The notes below the pieces were generated by a model, which had not been told where the DNA came from, did no database searches, and saw only the letters and a program-made list of their open reading frames with translations. The position numbers and the translations under genes are program-made. From positions 62,001 to 126,000 of the forward strand of contig CAWDUJ010000002.1 of assembly GCA_963805455.1 (NCBI GenBank): a DNA stretch of 64,000 nucleotides, written 5' to 3'. This document shows positions 1 to 8,165 of the stretch, one piece after another. The stretch is from VRUE01 sp963805455. GTDB taxonomy: Bacteria; Actinomycetota; Thermoleophilia; Solirubrobacterales; 70-9. Every line of letters starts with the position of its first letter. The first letter of the stretch is position 1.

Positions 1-215
1 GAGACGTGGGGCCCGTCGAGCCCGATCTCGAGAGCGGAGGCGAGGTCGCCCATCGCCTCGGGGTCGTCGAGGTCGACCTCGCGCTCGATCGCCGCCAGGG
101 CGACGCAGCGGTACATCGCCCCGGAATCGAGATAGGTGAAGCCGAGGGCGTCGGCGACGGCCCTTGCGACACTCGACTTTCCGGCCCCGGCGGGGCCGTC
201 GATTGCGATCACCAT
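1..215 (-). CDS. cmk: Cytidylate kinase, N-terminal part (cut by window edge)
   Basis: Cytidylate kinase transfers phosphate from ATP to CMP or dCMP in the cytoplasm. Only the first 71 codons lie in the window. They start with MVIAIDGPAGAGKSS, the P-loop of the CMP kinase family, followed by LDSGAMYR, the family's substrate-loop signature. The ATG at 213-215 is the only plausible start because the P-loop follows immediately. The gene is the last visible member of the minus-strand aro block and lies 18 bp after the crotonase gene. An aroA-cmk neighbourhood is common in bacteria, which supports the call. Confidence 0.93.
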   Translation of the reverse strand, partial: MVIAIDGPAGAGKSSVARAVADALGFTYLDSGAMYRCVALAAIEREVDLDDPEAMGDLASALEIGLDGPHV

Positions 216-233
216 GGCGTTAAGTCTCGCGCC

Positions 234-1085
234 TCAGGAATCGGCGGCCCGGCGCAGCCCCGGGGTCGCCGGGGCGCGGTTCGGGTCGCGGTCGGGATGG
301 TCGCGCTCGTTGAAGCGCCTGACGCCCTCGAGCAGCTCGTTGCCGGTCAGGAGCCGGTTGAAGCACTCGGCCTCGATCAGCAGGCCCTCCTCCAGCGGCC
401 GGCCCCAGCCGCGCTCGGCGGCCTCGAGATCGGTCCGGATCGCGGGCTGCGGCAGCGCCGCGATCTCCCTCGCAAGCTCGATTGCGCGCTCGAGACTGGT
501 GCCGCTGGGGACGACCTCGTTGACGAGGCCGATCTCGCGGGCCTCGGCGGAATCGATCACGCGGCCGGTGGCGATCAGCTCCATCGCCCGCCGCCAGCCG
601 ACGATCCGCGGCAGGCGCTGGGTCCCGCCGTCGGCGAGGCCGATGTTCCAGCGGCGGCAGGTGACCCCGAAGGTCGCGTGCTCGTCGGCGACCGCGAGGT
701 GGCACCAGCAGACCCACTCCAGCCCACCCGCGTAGGCGGCGCCGTTGACCGCGGCGATCGTCGGCTTGTGGAGGTCGGTCCAGCGCGAGGGGCCGAGGAT
801 CCCGTCCCGCTCGCCCCGGTTGTGGGCCTCGATCTCCTCGATCCCGGTCGGCACGACCGGCTCGCCGTCGAGATGGCTCTTGAGGTCGCCCCCGGCGCAG
901 AAGGCGTCCTCGCCGGCGCCGGTCAGGACCGCGACCGAGGCGTCGTCGTCGTCGCGGAAGCGGGTCCAGGCGTCGACCAGCTCACGGTGGGTCCGAGCGC
1001 CGATCGCGTTCATCCGCTCCGGGCGGTCGATCGTGATCACCGCTACCGGGCCGCGGCGCTCGTAGCGGATCTGCTCGTAATCCAT
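234..1085 (-). CDS. Enoyl-CoA hydratase/isomerase (crotonase) family protein
   Basis: This 283-residue protein has the crotonase fold. The oxyanion-hole segments are visible as CAGGDL and NGAAYAGGLE. The later segment that normally reads PE...GGTQRL is here FGVTCRRWNIGLADGGTQRL, so the usual second catalytic glutamate is replaced by cysteine. A plain hydratase role is therefore doubtful; a crotonase-superfamily enzyme on another acyl-CoA is equally possible. The start at 1085 is chosen because GGGAGGGA lies just upstream; an in-frame ATG four codons earlier is worse placed. It sits 14 bp after aroA and before cmk, so it is probably co-transcribed with aromatic biosynthesis genes without an obvious pathway link. 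Confidence 0.85.
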   Translation of the reverse strand: MDYEQIRYERRGPVAVITIDRPERMNAIGARTHRELVDAWTRFRDDDDASVAVLTGAGEDAFCAGGDLKSHLDGEPVVPTGIEEIEAHNRGERDGILGPSRWTDLHKPTIAAVNGAAYAGGLEWVCWCHLAVADEHATFGVTCRRWNIGLADGGTQRLPRIVGWRRAMELIATGRVIDSAEAREIGLVNEVVPSGTSLERAIELAREIAALPQPAIRTDLEAAERGWGRPLEEGLLIEAECFNRLLTGNELLEGVRRFNERDHPDRDPNRAPATPGLRRAADS

Positions 1086-1099
1086 CGTCCCTCCCATCG

Positions 1100-2401
1100 C
1101 TATCCGGTTGTCCCTCCGCCGAGGAGTGTGGCGAGGTCGGCCTCGAAGCGGGGGTAGCTGATCGCCGCCGCATCCATGTTCTCGACCTCGACCCCGTCGC
1201 TCGATGCGAGCCCGGCGACCGCGCCCATCATCGCGATCCGGTGATCGCCGTGCGAGTCGACCGTGCCACCGCGCAGGCCCCCGGTGCCGGTCACGACGAG
1301 GCCGTCGTCGGTCGCCTCGACCTCGCCGCCGAGGGCGGTCAGCGCCCCGCACACGGTCGCGATCCTGTCGCTCTCCTTGCGACGCAGCTCCTCGGCGTCG
1401 CGGATCGTCGTCTCGCCTTCGGCGAAGCAGGCGGCGAGGGCGACCAGCGGCAACTCGTCGATCGCCAGCGGCACCTCGGCGCCTCCGACCTCGGTCGCGC
1501 TCAGCTCGGCCGCCGAGACCCGCAGCGACCCGCTCGGCTCGCCGGTCAGGTCGGCGTCCCCGATCTCGACCGCTGCGCCCATCCGCCCGAGGATCTCGAG
1601 CAGCCCGGTCCTGGTCGGGTTGAGCCCGACCCCGGTCAGTGAAAGCGCGCTCCCGGGCACGATCGAGGCGGCGACGATGAAGAAGGCGGCGGCCGAGATG
1701 TCGCCCGGGACCTCGATCTCGCCCGGGCGCAGGGCCCGGGAAGGCCAGATCGTGACCGTCTCCCCCCTACGGTCGACCTCGGCGCCCGCGGCGGCCAGCA
1801 TCCGCTCGCTGTGGTCGCGGCTCGGGGCCGGCTCGACGACGCTGGTCTCGCCCTCGGCCAGCAGCCCGGCCAGCAGGAGGCACGACTTGACCTGGGCGCT
1901 GGCGACCGGCATCTCGTAGGAGATCCCCCGGAGTTGGGCCCCCTCGATCCGCATCGGCGGCAACCGCTCCTCGCGGCAGGCGACGCTCGCGCCCATCAGT
2001 CTCAGCGGGTCGGCGACCCGGTCCACCGGCCGGCGCCTGATCGAGTCGTCGCCGTCGAGGGTCCAGGCACCCTGCCCCTGCCCCGCGAGCCAGCCCGGCA
2101 GCAGCCGCAGGAGGGTGCCGGCGTTGCCGACGTCGAGTTCCGCGGGCGCGGCGCCGCGGAGGCCGACTCCGTGGATCGTGATCGAGGGATCGATTCCAGA
2201 ATCGGAGACGCCCTCGACCTCAGCGCCCAACGCGGCGACGGCCCCGAGGGTCGATCGGGTGTCGGCGGAGTCGAGGTAATTCGCAACGCGGGTCGGGCCG
2301 TCGGCCATCGCCCCGATCAGCGCCGCGCGATGGGAGATCGACTTGTCGGGAGGAGGCCGAAGAGACCCCCGCAGCGGCCCCGAGGGCTCGAATCGGGCCA
2401 T
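1100..2401 (-). CDS. aroA: 3-phosphoshikimate 1-carboxyvinyltransferase (EPSP synthase)
   Basis: AroA joins shikimate 3-phosphate and phosphoenolpyruvate to give EPSP, the sixth step of the shikimate pathway. The 433-residue length is normal. Visible family motifs are PPPDKSISHRA near residue 17, DVGNAGTLLRLLPG near residue 90, RRKESDRIA near residue 345 and HGDHRIAM near residue 390. These are the phosphate-binding and PEP-binding segments of the family. The GNAGT segment continues LLRLLPG rather than the AMRPL seen in the enteric enzymes. It follows tyrA by 3 bp and precedes the crotonase gene, in one minus-strand operon with DAHP synthase and tyrA. Confidence 0.96.
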   Translation of the reverse strand: MARFEPSGPLRGSLRPPPDKSISHRAALIGAMADGPTRVANYLDSADTRSTLGAVAALGAEVEGVSDSGIDPSITIHGVGLRGAAPAELDVGNAGTLLRLLPGWLAGQGQGAWTLDGDDSIRRRPVDRVADPLRLMGASVACREERLPPMRIEGAQLRGISYEMPVASAQVKSCLLLAGLLAEGETSVVEPAPSRDHSERMLAAAGAEVDRRGETVTIWPSRALRPGEIEVPGDISAAAFFIVAASIVPGSALSLTGVGLNPTRTGLLEILGRMGAAVEIGDADLTGEPSGSLRVSAAELSATEVGGAEVPLAIDELPLVALAACFAEGETTIRDAEELRRKESDRIATVCGALTALGGEVEATDDGLVVTGTGGLRGGTVDSHGDHRIAMMGAVAGLASSDGVEVENMDAAAISYPRFEADLATLLGGGTTG

Positions 2402-2404
2402 CGT

Positions 2405-3505
2405 CTATTTCTCCGCGCCGACGACGGTGGCGATGTGTCCGAGGCCGCGCACGAGCTCGAGGGCCCGGGATGCCTGTTCGTCGCCGGCGACCCAGAGCGA
2501 GATCGCCCCGGACCGCATGTCCGGGGCCGGGTGCAGCGCCATGTCCTCGATGTTGACCCCGGCGTCGCTGAGGGCCAGTGCCAGCTCGGCGACGGTCCCG
2601 GGCCGGTTGGCGACGACGACCCGGAGCTCGGCCAGCGGTCCGGCGGGGGACTCCGCCTCCTGCAGACGGCGGCGCTCCTCGGCTGCGGAGCCGTGCCAGG
2701 ACGCGAGCGCCTCGGCGTCGCCGCTGCGGACCAACTCGGCCGCGTCGCCCAGCCTACTCGCGGCGTCCTCGATCGCCGCCGCGACCGCCTCGCGATTGCT
2801 GGCGAAGATGTCGCCCCAGATCGCAGGATTGGAGCCGGCGACCCTGGTCGCGTCGCGAAAGCTCGGTCCGACCTCGGGCATCCGCTCCGAGTCCCGGGTC
2901 AGCTGGGCCGCCGCCTGGGCGACGAGGACGTTGGCGACTACGTGGGGAAGGTGGCTGACGGTCGCCATCACCCGGTCGTGGGCGTCGGCGCCGATCGCCT
3001 GCGGACGGGCTCCGAGGTCGGCGACGACCCGCTGCAGCGCGTCGTAGAGGATCCCGCTCGAGCGCTCTGTCGGGGTCAGGTACCAGCGCGCCCCGTCGAA
3101 TAGGTCGGCGCGGGCGTTCTCGACCCCGGCGGTCTCGGCCCCGGCCAGCGGGTGGCCGCCGATGAACCGCTCGTCCTCGCCCAGCGCGGCGACGAGGTCC
3201 AGCTTGGTCGAGCCGACATCGGTGACGACCGTCTCGGGGCCCGAGGCCTCGAGGGCCGCTCGGGCGAGCGCCTCCAGAGCCGCCACCGGCGCCGCGCAGA
3301 ACACCGCCTCGGCCCCGGCGCACGCCGCCTCGACACTCTCGGCGCCGCGATCGAGGGCGCCGAGCTCGACCGCCCGCTCGAGCGTCGCCGGATCGGGATC
3401 GAACCCGACCACCTCGACACCGGAACGCTCCCGAGCCGCGAGCCCGACCGAGCCTCCGATCAGGCCGACGCCGAGGACGGCGAGTGTCGTGTCAGCCAAT
3501 GTCAC
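2405..3505 (-). CDS. tyrA: Prephenate dehydrogenase with C-terminal ACT domain
   Basis: TyrA oxidises and decarboxylates prephenate to 4-hydroxyphenylpyruvate with NAD for tyrosine synthesis. The N-terminus has the Rossmann motif GVGLIGGS at about residue 12, then the helical dimerisation domain. The last ~75 residues form an ACT domain (LRVVVANRPGTVAELALALSDAG), which in this family commonly mediates feedback by tyrosine. The start is the GTG at 3503-3505, which overlaps the end of the DAHP synthase gene by 14 bp. A TTG two codons later, preceded by GGTGA, is an alternative. The long reading frame upstream of this start is an antisense-like extension through the DAHP synthase gene and is not believed. 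Confidence 0.93.
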   Translation of the reverse strand: MTLADTTLAVLGVGLIGGSVGLAARERSGVEVVGFDPDPATLERAVELGALDRGAESVEAACAGAEAVFCAAPVAALEALARAALEASGPETVVTDVGSTKLDLVAALGEDERFIGGHPLAGAETAGVENARADLFDGARWYLTPTERSSGILYDALQRVVADLGARPQAIGADAHDRVMATVSHLPHVVANVLVAQAAAQLTRDSERMPEVGPSFRDATRVAGSNPAIWGDIFASNREAVAAAIEDAASRLGDAAELVRSGDAEALASWHGSAAEERRRLQEAESPAGPLAELRVVVANRPGTVAELALALSDAGVNIEDMALHPAPDMRSGAISLWVAGDEQASRALELVRGLGHIATVVGAEK

Positions 3506-4583
3506 CGCCGCGCCGGCTCCGCACCGATGCGGACAGGCTGTCGAGCAGCGAGACGGTCGTCTCCCAGTCGATGCATGCGTCGGTGATCGACTGGCCGTAG
3601 GTGAGGGGCCCCTCGCCGTCGAGGTCCTGGCGACCCTCGACCAGGAACGACTCCAGCATGACGCCGACGATCGCGGCATTGCCGGCCGCAATCTGCTCGC
3701 CGATCTCCTCCCCCGCGACGACCTGTTTCGCGGGCTCCTTGCCGCTGTTGTCGTGGGAGGCGTCGACGACGAGCCGCTCCGGCAGGCCGGCGGCGCGCAG
3801 CAACTCGAGCGCGCTCTCGACACCCGCCGGGTCGCTGTTGGGCGCGCCGCGGCCGCCGCGCAGGATCACATGGCCGTCGGGGTTCCCCCTGGTGTGGAGG
3901 ATCGCCGGCGTGCCGCTGTCGTCGATTCCGGCGAAAGCGTGCGGGACCGCCGCCGCGCGGACCGCGTCGACCGCGACCTGGACGTTGCCGTCGGTCCGGT
4001 TCTTGAACCCGATCGGCATCGAGAGGCCGGACCCGAGCTGGCGGTGGGTCTGGCTCTCGGTCGTGCGGGCGCCGATCGCGCCCCAGGCGACGGTGTCGGA
4101 GATGTACTGCGGCGTGATCGGGTCGAGGAACTCGCACCCGATCGGGAGGCCGCGGTCGAGCACCTGCAGGAGCAGGGTCCTCGCCTTCCGCAGGCCGGAG
4201 TTGACGTCGTAGGAGCCGTCGAGGTGGGGGTCGTTGATAAGTCCCTTCCACCCCGTCGTCGTCCTCGGCTTCTCGAAGTAGACCCGCATCGCGATCAGGA
4301 GGTCGTCGCGGTGCGCGCCCGCGGCCACGGCGAGCCTGTCCGCGTACTCGAGTGCCGCGTCCGGGTCGTGGACGCTGCAGGGCCCGACCACGACCAGGAG
4401 ACGGTCGTCCTCGCGTGCCAGGATCTTCTCGACCGCGTCGCGGCCCTCGAGCACGACCTTTTCGCGCTCCTCGCCGAGCGGCAGGTCACCGAGCAGCCCG
4501 GCGGGCGAGACGAGCTCGACGATCCGGTCGATTCGCTGGTCGCGAACCCGGTCCCGGGCCTCCGTCTGCATTCCGATCATCAT
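3492..4583 (-). CDS. aroF: 3-deoxy-7-phosphoheptulonate synthase (class I, AroF/G/H type)
   Basis: This enzyme condenses erythrose 4-phosphate with phosphoenolpyruvate, the first step of the shikimate pathway. The 363-residue protein shows class I signatures: VVGPCSVHDPDAALEYA near residue 65, MRVYFEKPRTTTGWKGLI near residue 98, and GARTTESQ, DASHDNSGK and ITDACIDWE towards the C-terminus. The start chosen is ATG at 4583, preceded by GGAGGAAGGTGG. A TTG ten codons upstream is possible but poorly placed. The gene heads the run DAHP synthase-tyrA-aroA. The symbol follows the E. coli class I family; which paralogue it corresponds to cannot be told. Confidence 0.94.
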   Translation of the reverse strand: MMIGMQTEARDRVRDQRIDRIVELVSPAGLLGDLPLGEEREKVVLEGRDAVEKILAREDDRLLVVVGPCSVHDPDAALEYADRLAVAAGAHRDDLLIAMRVYFEKPRTTTGWKGLINDPHLDGSYDVNSGLRKARTLLLQVLDRGLPIGCEFLDPITPQYISDTVAWGAIGARTTESQTHRQLGSGLSMPIGFKNRTDGNVQVAVDAVRAAAVPHAFAGIDDSGTPAILHTRGNPDGHVILRGGRGAPNSDPAGVESALELLRAAGLPERLVVDASHDNSGKEPAKQVVAGEEIGEQIAAGNAAIVGVMLESFLVEGRQDLDGEGPLTYGQSITDACIDWETTVSLLDSLSASVRSRRGGDIG

Positions 4584-4806
4584 CTTGTCGCCACCTTCCT
4601 CCACAACTTTCAACTTTACTTTCGATGCGGCCGCCGCTGAGTGGGCGCAGGCGGACGCGCGAACAACGGGAACCGGCGCCCAGCCAAATTCGACCCGCGG
4701 GCCGGACGCCTAGCTAAATCGCCAGAAATAGGAGAGGGCGGCAGGGGCGAGCGCGGCGCGTTCGGCGCCGTGTTCGCTCGTGGTGTCGATGCCGCACCGA
4801 ATCACG

Positions 4807-4826
4807 ACTGCTGACTTTTTAGCAGT
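4807..4826 (-). terminator. Small inverted repeat after hisC (weak terminator candidate)
   Basis: A 6-bp perfect inverted repeat (ACTGCT/AGCAGT) with an 8-nt AT-rich loop lies 10 bp after the hisC stop codon. No U-tract follows, so termination is only a guess. The rest of the 253-bp gap between hisC and the DAHP synthase gene (4584-4836) shows no gene. It probably holds the promoter of the downstream operon, but no convincing -35/-10 pair was found. Confidence 0.25.
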
Positions 4827-4836
4827 TGGGGCGCGG

Positions 4837-5931
4837 TTAGTCGAGCAGCTCACCGAGGGCCGAGAGGAAGCGGTCGTTCTCCGAGCGGGTCCCGTAACTG
4901 ACACGGATGTGGCCGGGACTGCCGAGCGGGGTGCCCGGCCGGACCGCGATCTGGCGCTCGGCGAGGCCCACGACGACCTCGCCCTCGTCGGCGTCGCCGA
5001 GGTCGATCCAGGAGAAGTTCGCCTCGGTGTCGGTCGTCGCCAGGCCCAGCTCCTGCAGGCCCTCCTCGACGTGGAACCGCTCGACCGCTGTCGACTCGAC
5101 GCGGCGCAGAACGTCGTCTGAGTGGAGGATCGCCTCCGCCCCGGCGGCCTGGGCGAGGGCGTTGACGCTGAACGGCTGGCGCACGGCGTCGACCGCGGCG
5201 CGGAAGTTGGAGGACCCGATCGCGAGCCCGACCCGCAACCCGGCGAGCCCGTAACACTTGCTGAAGGTGCGGGTGATGACCAGGTTCGGGAAATCGTCGA
5301 GCAGGTCGATCGTGGCATCGGGGTCGTCGACGGTCTGGAACTCGACATAGGCCTCGTCGAGGATCACCGTGACGTGGCCGGGGATCTTCTCGCAGAAGGC
5401 CCCGATCTCGGCCGCCGGCAGGTGGGTCGCGGTCGGGTTGTTGGGATTGCAGACCATCAGCAGCTGGGTCGCCGCGGTCACCTCGGCCGCCATCGCATCG
5501 AGGTCGTGGACCTGGCCCTCGGCGAGCGGGACCCGGATCTCACGCGCGCCCGAGAGCGCCGCCAGGTACGGGTACATCGAGAACGAGGGCCATGCGTAGA
5601 CGATCTCGGCCCCCGGCTCGCAGAGGGCGTCGGCGGCGGCGAGCTGGATCTCGCAGGACCCATTGCCGACCGCGATCCGGCCTGGCTCGGTCTCGTAGCG
5701 CTCGGCGATCCGGCGCCGCAGCAGGGTGGCGTCGGGGTCCGGGTAGCGGTTCATCGCCTCGGCCGCTCCGCGGATTGCCTCGACGACCTTCGGGTGCGGC
5801 GCGGACGGCGACTCGTTCGATGCCAGCTGGGCGATCCCGGCCGCGGCAATCGACTCCGGCGCGAGGCCGGTAGGGACGCCGGCCTGGTAGCCGGGCATCC
5901 GGGCGAGCTTCTCGGCGAAGGTGATCGTCAT
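4837..5931 (-). CDS. hisC: Histidinol-phosphate/aromatic aminotransferase (HisC family)
   Basis: This is a 364-residue fold-type I PLP aminotransferase of the HisC family. The cofactor-anchoring segments are LASNESP near residue 37, VCNPNNPTATHLP near residue 160, DEAYVEF near residue 192 and the PLP lysine in TFSKCYGLAGLRVG near residue 223. HisC proteins act on histidinol phosphate, but members embedded in aromatic operons often transaminate phenylpyruvate or 4-hydroxyphenylpyruvate. Here the gene lies 35 bp after aroH (chorismate mutase) and upstream of DAHP synthase and tyrA. A role as the last transaminase of Phe/Tyr synthesis is therefore a reasonable inference. No other his gene is in the window. 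Confidence 0.9.
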   Translation of the reverse strand: MTITFAEKLARMPGYQAGVPTGLAPESIAAAGIAQLASNESPSAPHPKVVEAIRGAAEAMNRYPDPDATLLRRRIAERYETEPGRIAVGNGSCEIQLAAADALCEPGAEIVYAWPSFSMYPYLAALSGAREIRVPLAEGQVHDLDAMAAEVTAATQLLMVCNPNNPTATHLPAAEIGAFCEKIPGHVTVILDEAYVEFQTVDDPDATIDLLDDFPNLVITRTFSKCYGLAGLRVGLAIGSSNFRAAVDAVRQPFSVNALAQAAGAEAILHSDDVLRRVESTAVERFHVEEGLQELGLATTDTEANFSWIDLGDADEGEVVVGLAERQIAVRPGTPLGSPGHIRVSYGTRSENDRFLSALGELLD

Positions 5932-5966
5932 GACGCCTCCATTGTGCCGAAGGGGGCCGCGGGCGG

Positions 5967-6359
5967 CTACTGCGCGGCGTGCAGGTCCGAGCGCAGCGCC
6001 TGGGTCTCGCCGAGGTAGACGTGCGCCGGCGAGTGGCCGGCCGGCGCGTAGTGGTGGACCAGCGCCCTGATCACCCGCGGCATCGACCCCGGGACCGGGA
6101 TCTCGCGACAGCAGAGGAGCGGCACCGAGTCGAGCCCCGCGGCGCGGGCGGCGACGGCCGGGAACTCGGCGTCGAGGTCATCGGTGACGGTGAAGATGCA
6201 GCTCACCATCGTCTCCGGTGTCAGCTCGTTGCGGGAGATCAGCTCCCGCATCAACTCGCCGGTCACCGCGAGGATCGCGTCGGCCTCGTTGGCGTCGGCC
6301 TGGGCCGCGCCCCGGACCGCGAACAGGCGTTGGTCTGCCGAATCGACCACGGGTGGCAT
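5967..6359 (-). CDS. aroH: Chorismate mutase, AroH type
   Basis: This 130-residue protein matches monofunctional AroH-class chorismate mutases, which convert chorismate to prephenate as trimers. Visible are the N-terminal FAVRGAAQADANEADAI, the middle segment NELTPETMVSCIFTVTDDL, and VPLLCCREIPVPGSMPRVIR, which carries the Arg and Cys/Glu region of the active site. The end shows HVYLGETQALRSDL, typical of the family. The ATG at 6359 is preceded by GGAAAG; earlier in-frame codons have no support. It leads the aroH-hisC pair and is divergent from yjbQ with only 44 bp between, so the two promoters must lie back to back. Confidence 0.94.
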   Translation of the reverse strand: MPPVVDSADQRLFAVRGAAQADANEADAILAVTGELMRELISRNELTPETMVSCIFTVTDDLDAEFPAVAARAAGLDSVPLLCCREIPVPGSMPRVIRALVHHYAPAGHSPAHVYLGETQALRSDLHAAQ

Positions 6360-6403
6360 CTTTCCAGAGGAACGTTGACACCGGAAGCGGTAGCGTCGAG
6401 ATC

Positions 6404-6820
6404 GTGGCAACAGCGACCTCGGAGCTCAATTTCTCGACGGCGGGTGATGGCGACGTCGTCGACATCACCGGTGACGTGCAGGCGGCTGTCGGCGCCGCCG
6501 CGATCGAGGATGGCCGGGCGCTGGCCTTCGTCCGCGGCTCGACGGCGGCGATCTCAACGATGGAGTTCGAGCCCGGCGGCGTCGCCGACCTGCGCGAGAT
6601 GCTCGAGCGCCTGATCCCGACCGAGGGCGACTACGCCCACAACCGGCTCAACCACGACTCCAACTCCCACGCCCACCAGCGGGCGACCCTGATCGGGCCT
6701 TCGGAGACGATCCCGGTCCTCGGCGGCCGCCTCGCGCTCGGCACCTGGCAGCAACTGGTCCTGATCGACTTCGACGATCGCCCGCGCGAGCGGACCGTCG
6801 TGGTCCAGGTCACTGCCTGA
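6404..6820 (+). CDS. yjbQ: YjbQ/UPF0047 family protein
   Basis: This 138-residue protein belongs to the YjbQ (UPF0047) family, small trimeric proteins. Some members show weak thiamine-phosphate synthase activity, but the true role is not settled. The diagnostic C-terminal half is clear: NRLNHDSNSHAHQRATLIGP, then LGGRLALGTWQQLVLIDFD and VVVQV at the end. The conserved His cluster is present. The GTG at 6404 gives the usual family length; no strong ribosome binding site is visible. It is divergent from aroH. Its 3' end overlaps the 3' end of the DUF4279 gene by 11 bp. Confidence 0.88.
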   Translation: MATATSELNFSTAGDGDVVDITGDVQAAVGAAAIEDGRALAFVRGSTAAISTMEFEPGGVADLREMLERLIPTEGDYAHNRLNHDSNSHAHQRATLIGPSETIPVLGGRLALGTWQQLVLIDFDDRPRERTVVVQVTA

Positions 6821-7265
6821 CGGACGACTGGTCGCTGTCGTAGAAATCGATGCCCAGCGATGCATCGAGCGCGGCCATTCGGGCCAATGTCGTGGCCGAG
6901 ATTTCAGGTCCTCCGTGGCCTCCTGCTGAGTGCCAATAGCAGAAAAAGTCGACCTTGATGTGCCGTCGAAAGGGAAGCGCGTCAAGTGCGACCACAGCCG
7001 ACTCGATCGCGTCCAACAGGTAAACGATGTGGCGCTCCAGACTGGTCGACTCGACGGCGTTCTGGGAACTGAGTGACCACACGCCGGTGGGCTGGCGGAA
7101 GGTCGATCCACCCCCGCCGACCGGTATCTCCTGGCCCCGCTCCCGAGCGTTGGTCGGCTCCAGGCCAAGAGCTGCGCTCACCTCGTCGGGTTTCAATTCG
7201 CCACCGGCAAGCCGAAAGCTCGCGAAGGTGCGAGCGCAGTTGGGGTTCTCGTCGATCGCCGTCAA
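6810..7265 (-). CDS. DUF4279 domain protein
   Basis: This 151-residue protein resembles the DUF4279 family of uncharacterised cytoplasmic proteins, with the N-terminal pattern ASFRLAGGELKPDEVSAALG followed by GxxxRERG. A later WSL segment and HIKVDFFCYW near residue 115 also fit. The TTG at 7265 is chosen because GTAGGTG lies 7 nt before it and it begins 10 bp after the rluB stop; upstream codons overlap rluB. It is the last gene of the scpA-scpB-rluB run and ends convergently with yjbQ. Its function is unknown. Confidence 0.7.
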   Translation of the reverse strand: MTAIDENPNCARTFASFRLAGGELKPDEVSAALGLEPTNARERGQEIPVGGGGSTFRQPTGVWSLSSQNAVESTSLERHIVYLLDAIESAVVALDALPFRRHIKVDFFCYWHSAGGHGGPEISATTLARMAALDASLGIDFYDSDQSSVRQ

Positions 7266-7275
7266 GCCAAGACAC

Positions 7276-8001
7276 CTACGTCGTGCCCCTGGCACTCCGG
7301 TCAGCGTTCGAAGCAGGGGCGGCGGCCAAGCCTGCGACCTCGTCGGCGCCGAGGCGGCGCGAAGCGCCAAGCGCCAGATCGCCGAGCTCGAGCGGCCCGA
7401 ACCGAACCCGTCGCAGGGCGACGACGTCGTTGCCGATCGCTTCGGCCATCCGCCGCACCTGGCGATTGCGGCCCTCGCGAAGGACGATCTCGACCTCGCG
7501 CTCGCCGACCCGCTCGACCCCGGCCGGAGCGGTCATCCCGTCCTCCAGCTCGACCCCGCTCGCGAGCCGGCGGAGGTCGGACTCCGAGGGCGGCCGCCGG
7601 AACTCGACCCAGTAGGCCTTCTCGACTTCGTAGCTCGGATGGGTCAGCAGGTTGGCGAGCTCGCCGTCGTTGGTCAGCAGCAGCAGGCCGGTCGAGTCGA
7701 CGTCGAGGCGGCCGACCGGGTAGAGCCGCACTCCCGTCGCAACCAGATCGACGACCGCCTGCCGCCTTCCCGGCTCCCGTGCGGTCGAGACGACTCCCGC
7801 CGGCTTGTTCACCGCCCAGACCTCGCGCTCCTCAGCGGCCACCGGCCGGCCATCGACCCTGACGTCATCCCCCTCCCCCACGTCCCGCGCCGGATCCCGC
7901 ACCACCTCCCCGCCGACGGTCACCCGCCCCGCCCCAACAATCACCTCCGCCTTCCGCCTCGAAGTCACCCCACTATGAGCAAGGTATTTCGCCAACCTCA
8001 C
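7276..8001 (-). CDS. rluB: 23S rRNA pseudouridine synthase, RluB/RsuA family
   Basis: This 241-residue protein has an N-terminal S4 RNA-binding domain (MRLAKYLAHSGVTSRRKAE) and an RsuA/RluB catalytic domain. The catalytic aspartate lies in GRLDVDSTGLLLLTNDGEL near residue 100. Further motifs are VNKPAGVVST near residue 64 and LREGRNRQVRRM near residue 185. In the family it converts a specific uridine of 23S (RluB) or 16S (RsuA) rRNA to pseudouridine. Placement after scpA-scpB is the standard order in Gram-positives and favours RluB. The start is the ATG directly before the S4 domain. Between scpB and this gene lies the long hairpin at 8033-8154. Confidence 0.93.
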   Translation of the reverse strand: MRLAKYLAHSGVTSRRKAEVIVGAGRVTVGGEVVRDPARDVGEGDDVRVDGRPVAAEEREVWAVNKPAGVVSTAREPGRRQAVVDLVATGVRLYPVGRLDVDSTGLLLLTNDGELANLLTHPSYEVEKAYWVEFRRPPSESDLRRLASGVELEDGMTAPAGVERVGEREVEIVLREGRNRQVRRMAEAIGNDVVALRRVRFGPLELGDLALGASRRLGADEVAGLAAAPASNADRSARGTT

Positions 8002-8032
8002 GGCTTCCGCCTCAGCGAGCGACGCTGCGCAG

Positions 8033-8154
8033 GGGGAACGCGGTCCAGTCCAACTGAGCCTTCATACGGCACCGCGGAAGATTCGTGCCCCGAAGGGGCA
8101 GGAATCAATCTTCGGTGTCGGGCGAAGGCTCAGTTGGACAGGACCGCGTTCCCC
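8033..8154. repeat. Long compound inverted repeat (hairpin) between scpB and rluB
   Basis: The outer arms are 31 nt each (8033-8063 and 8124-8154) and are perfectly complementary except for one A-A mismatch. Inside is a second stem of 8 pairs with one G-U (8067-8074/8113-8120), then a 6-bp stem (8078-8083/8107-8112), and a terminal GCCCC-GAA-GGGGC hairpin (8087-8099). About 50 base pairs can form in 122 nt. It fills most of the 164-bp gap between scpB and rluB, and no ORF in it looks coding. It would be present in the operon mRNA. It might be a MITE-like mobile repeat, an RNase III processing site or a structured RNA; the sequence alone does not decide. Confidence 0.85.
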
Positions 8155-8165
8155 ATACCGGACCG

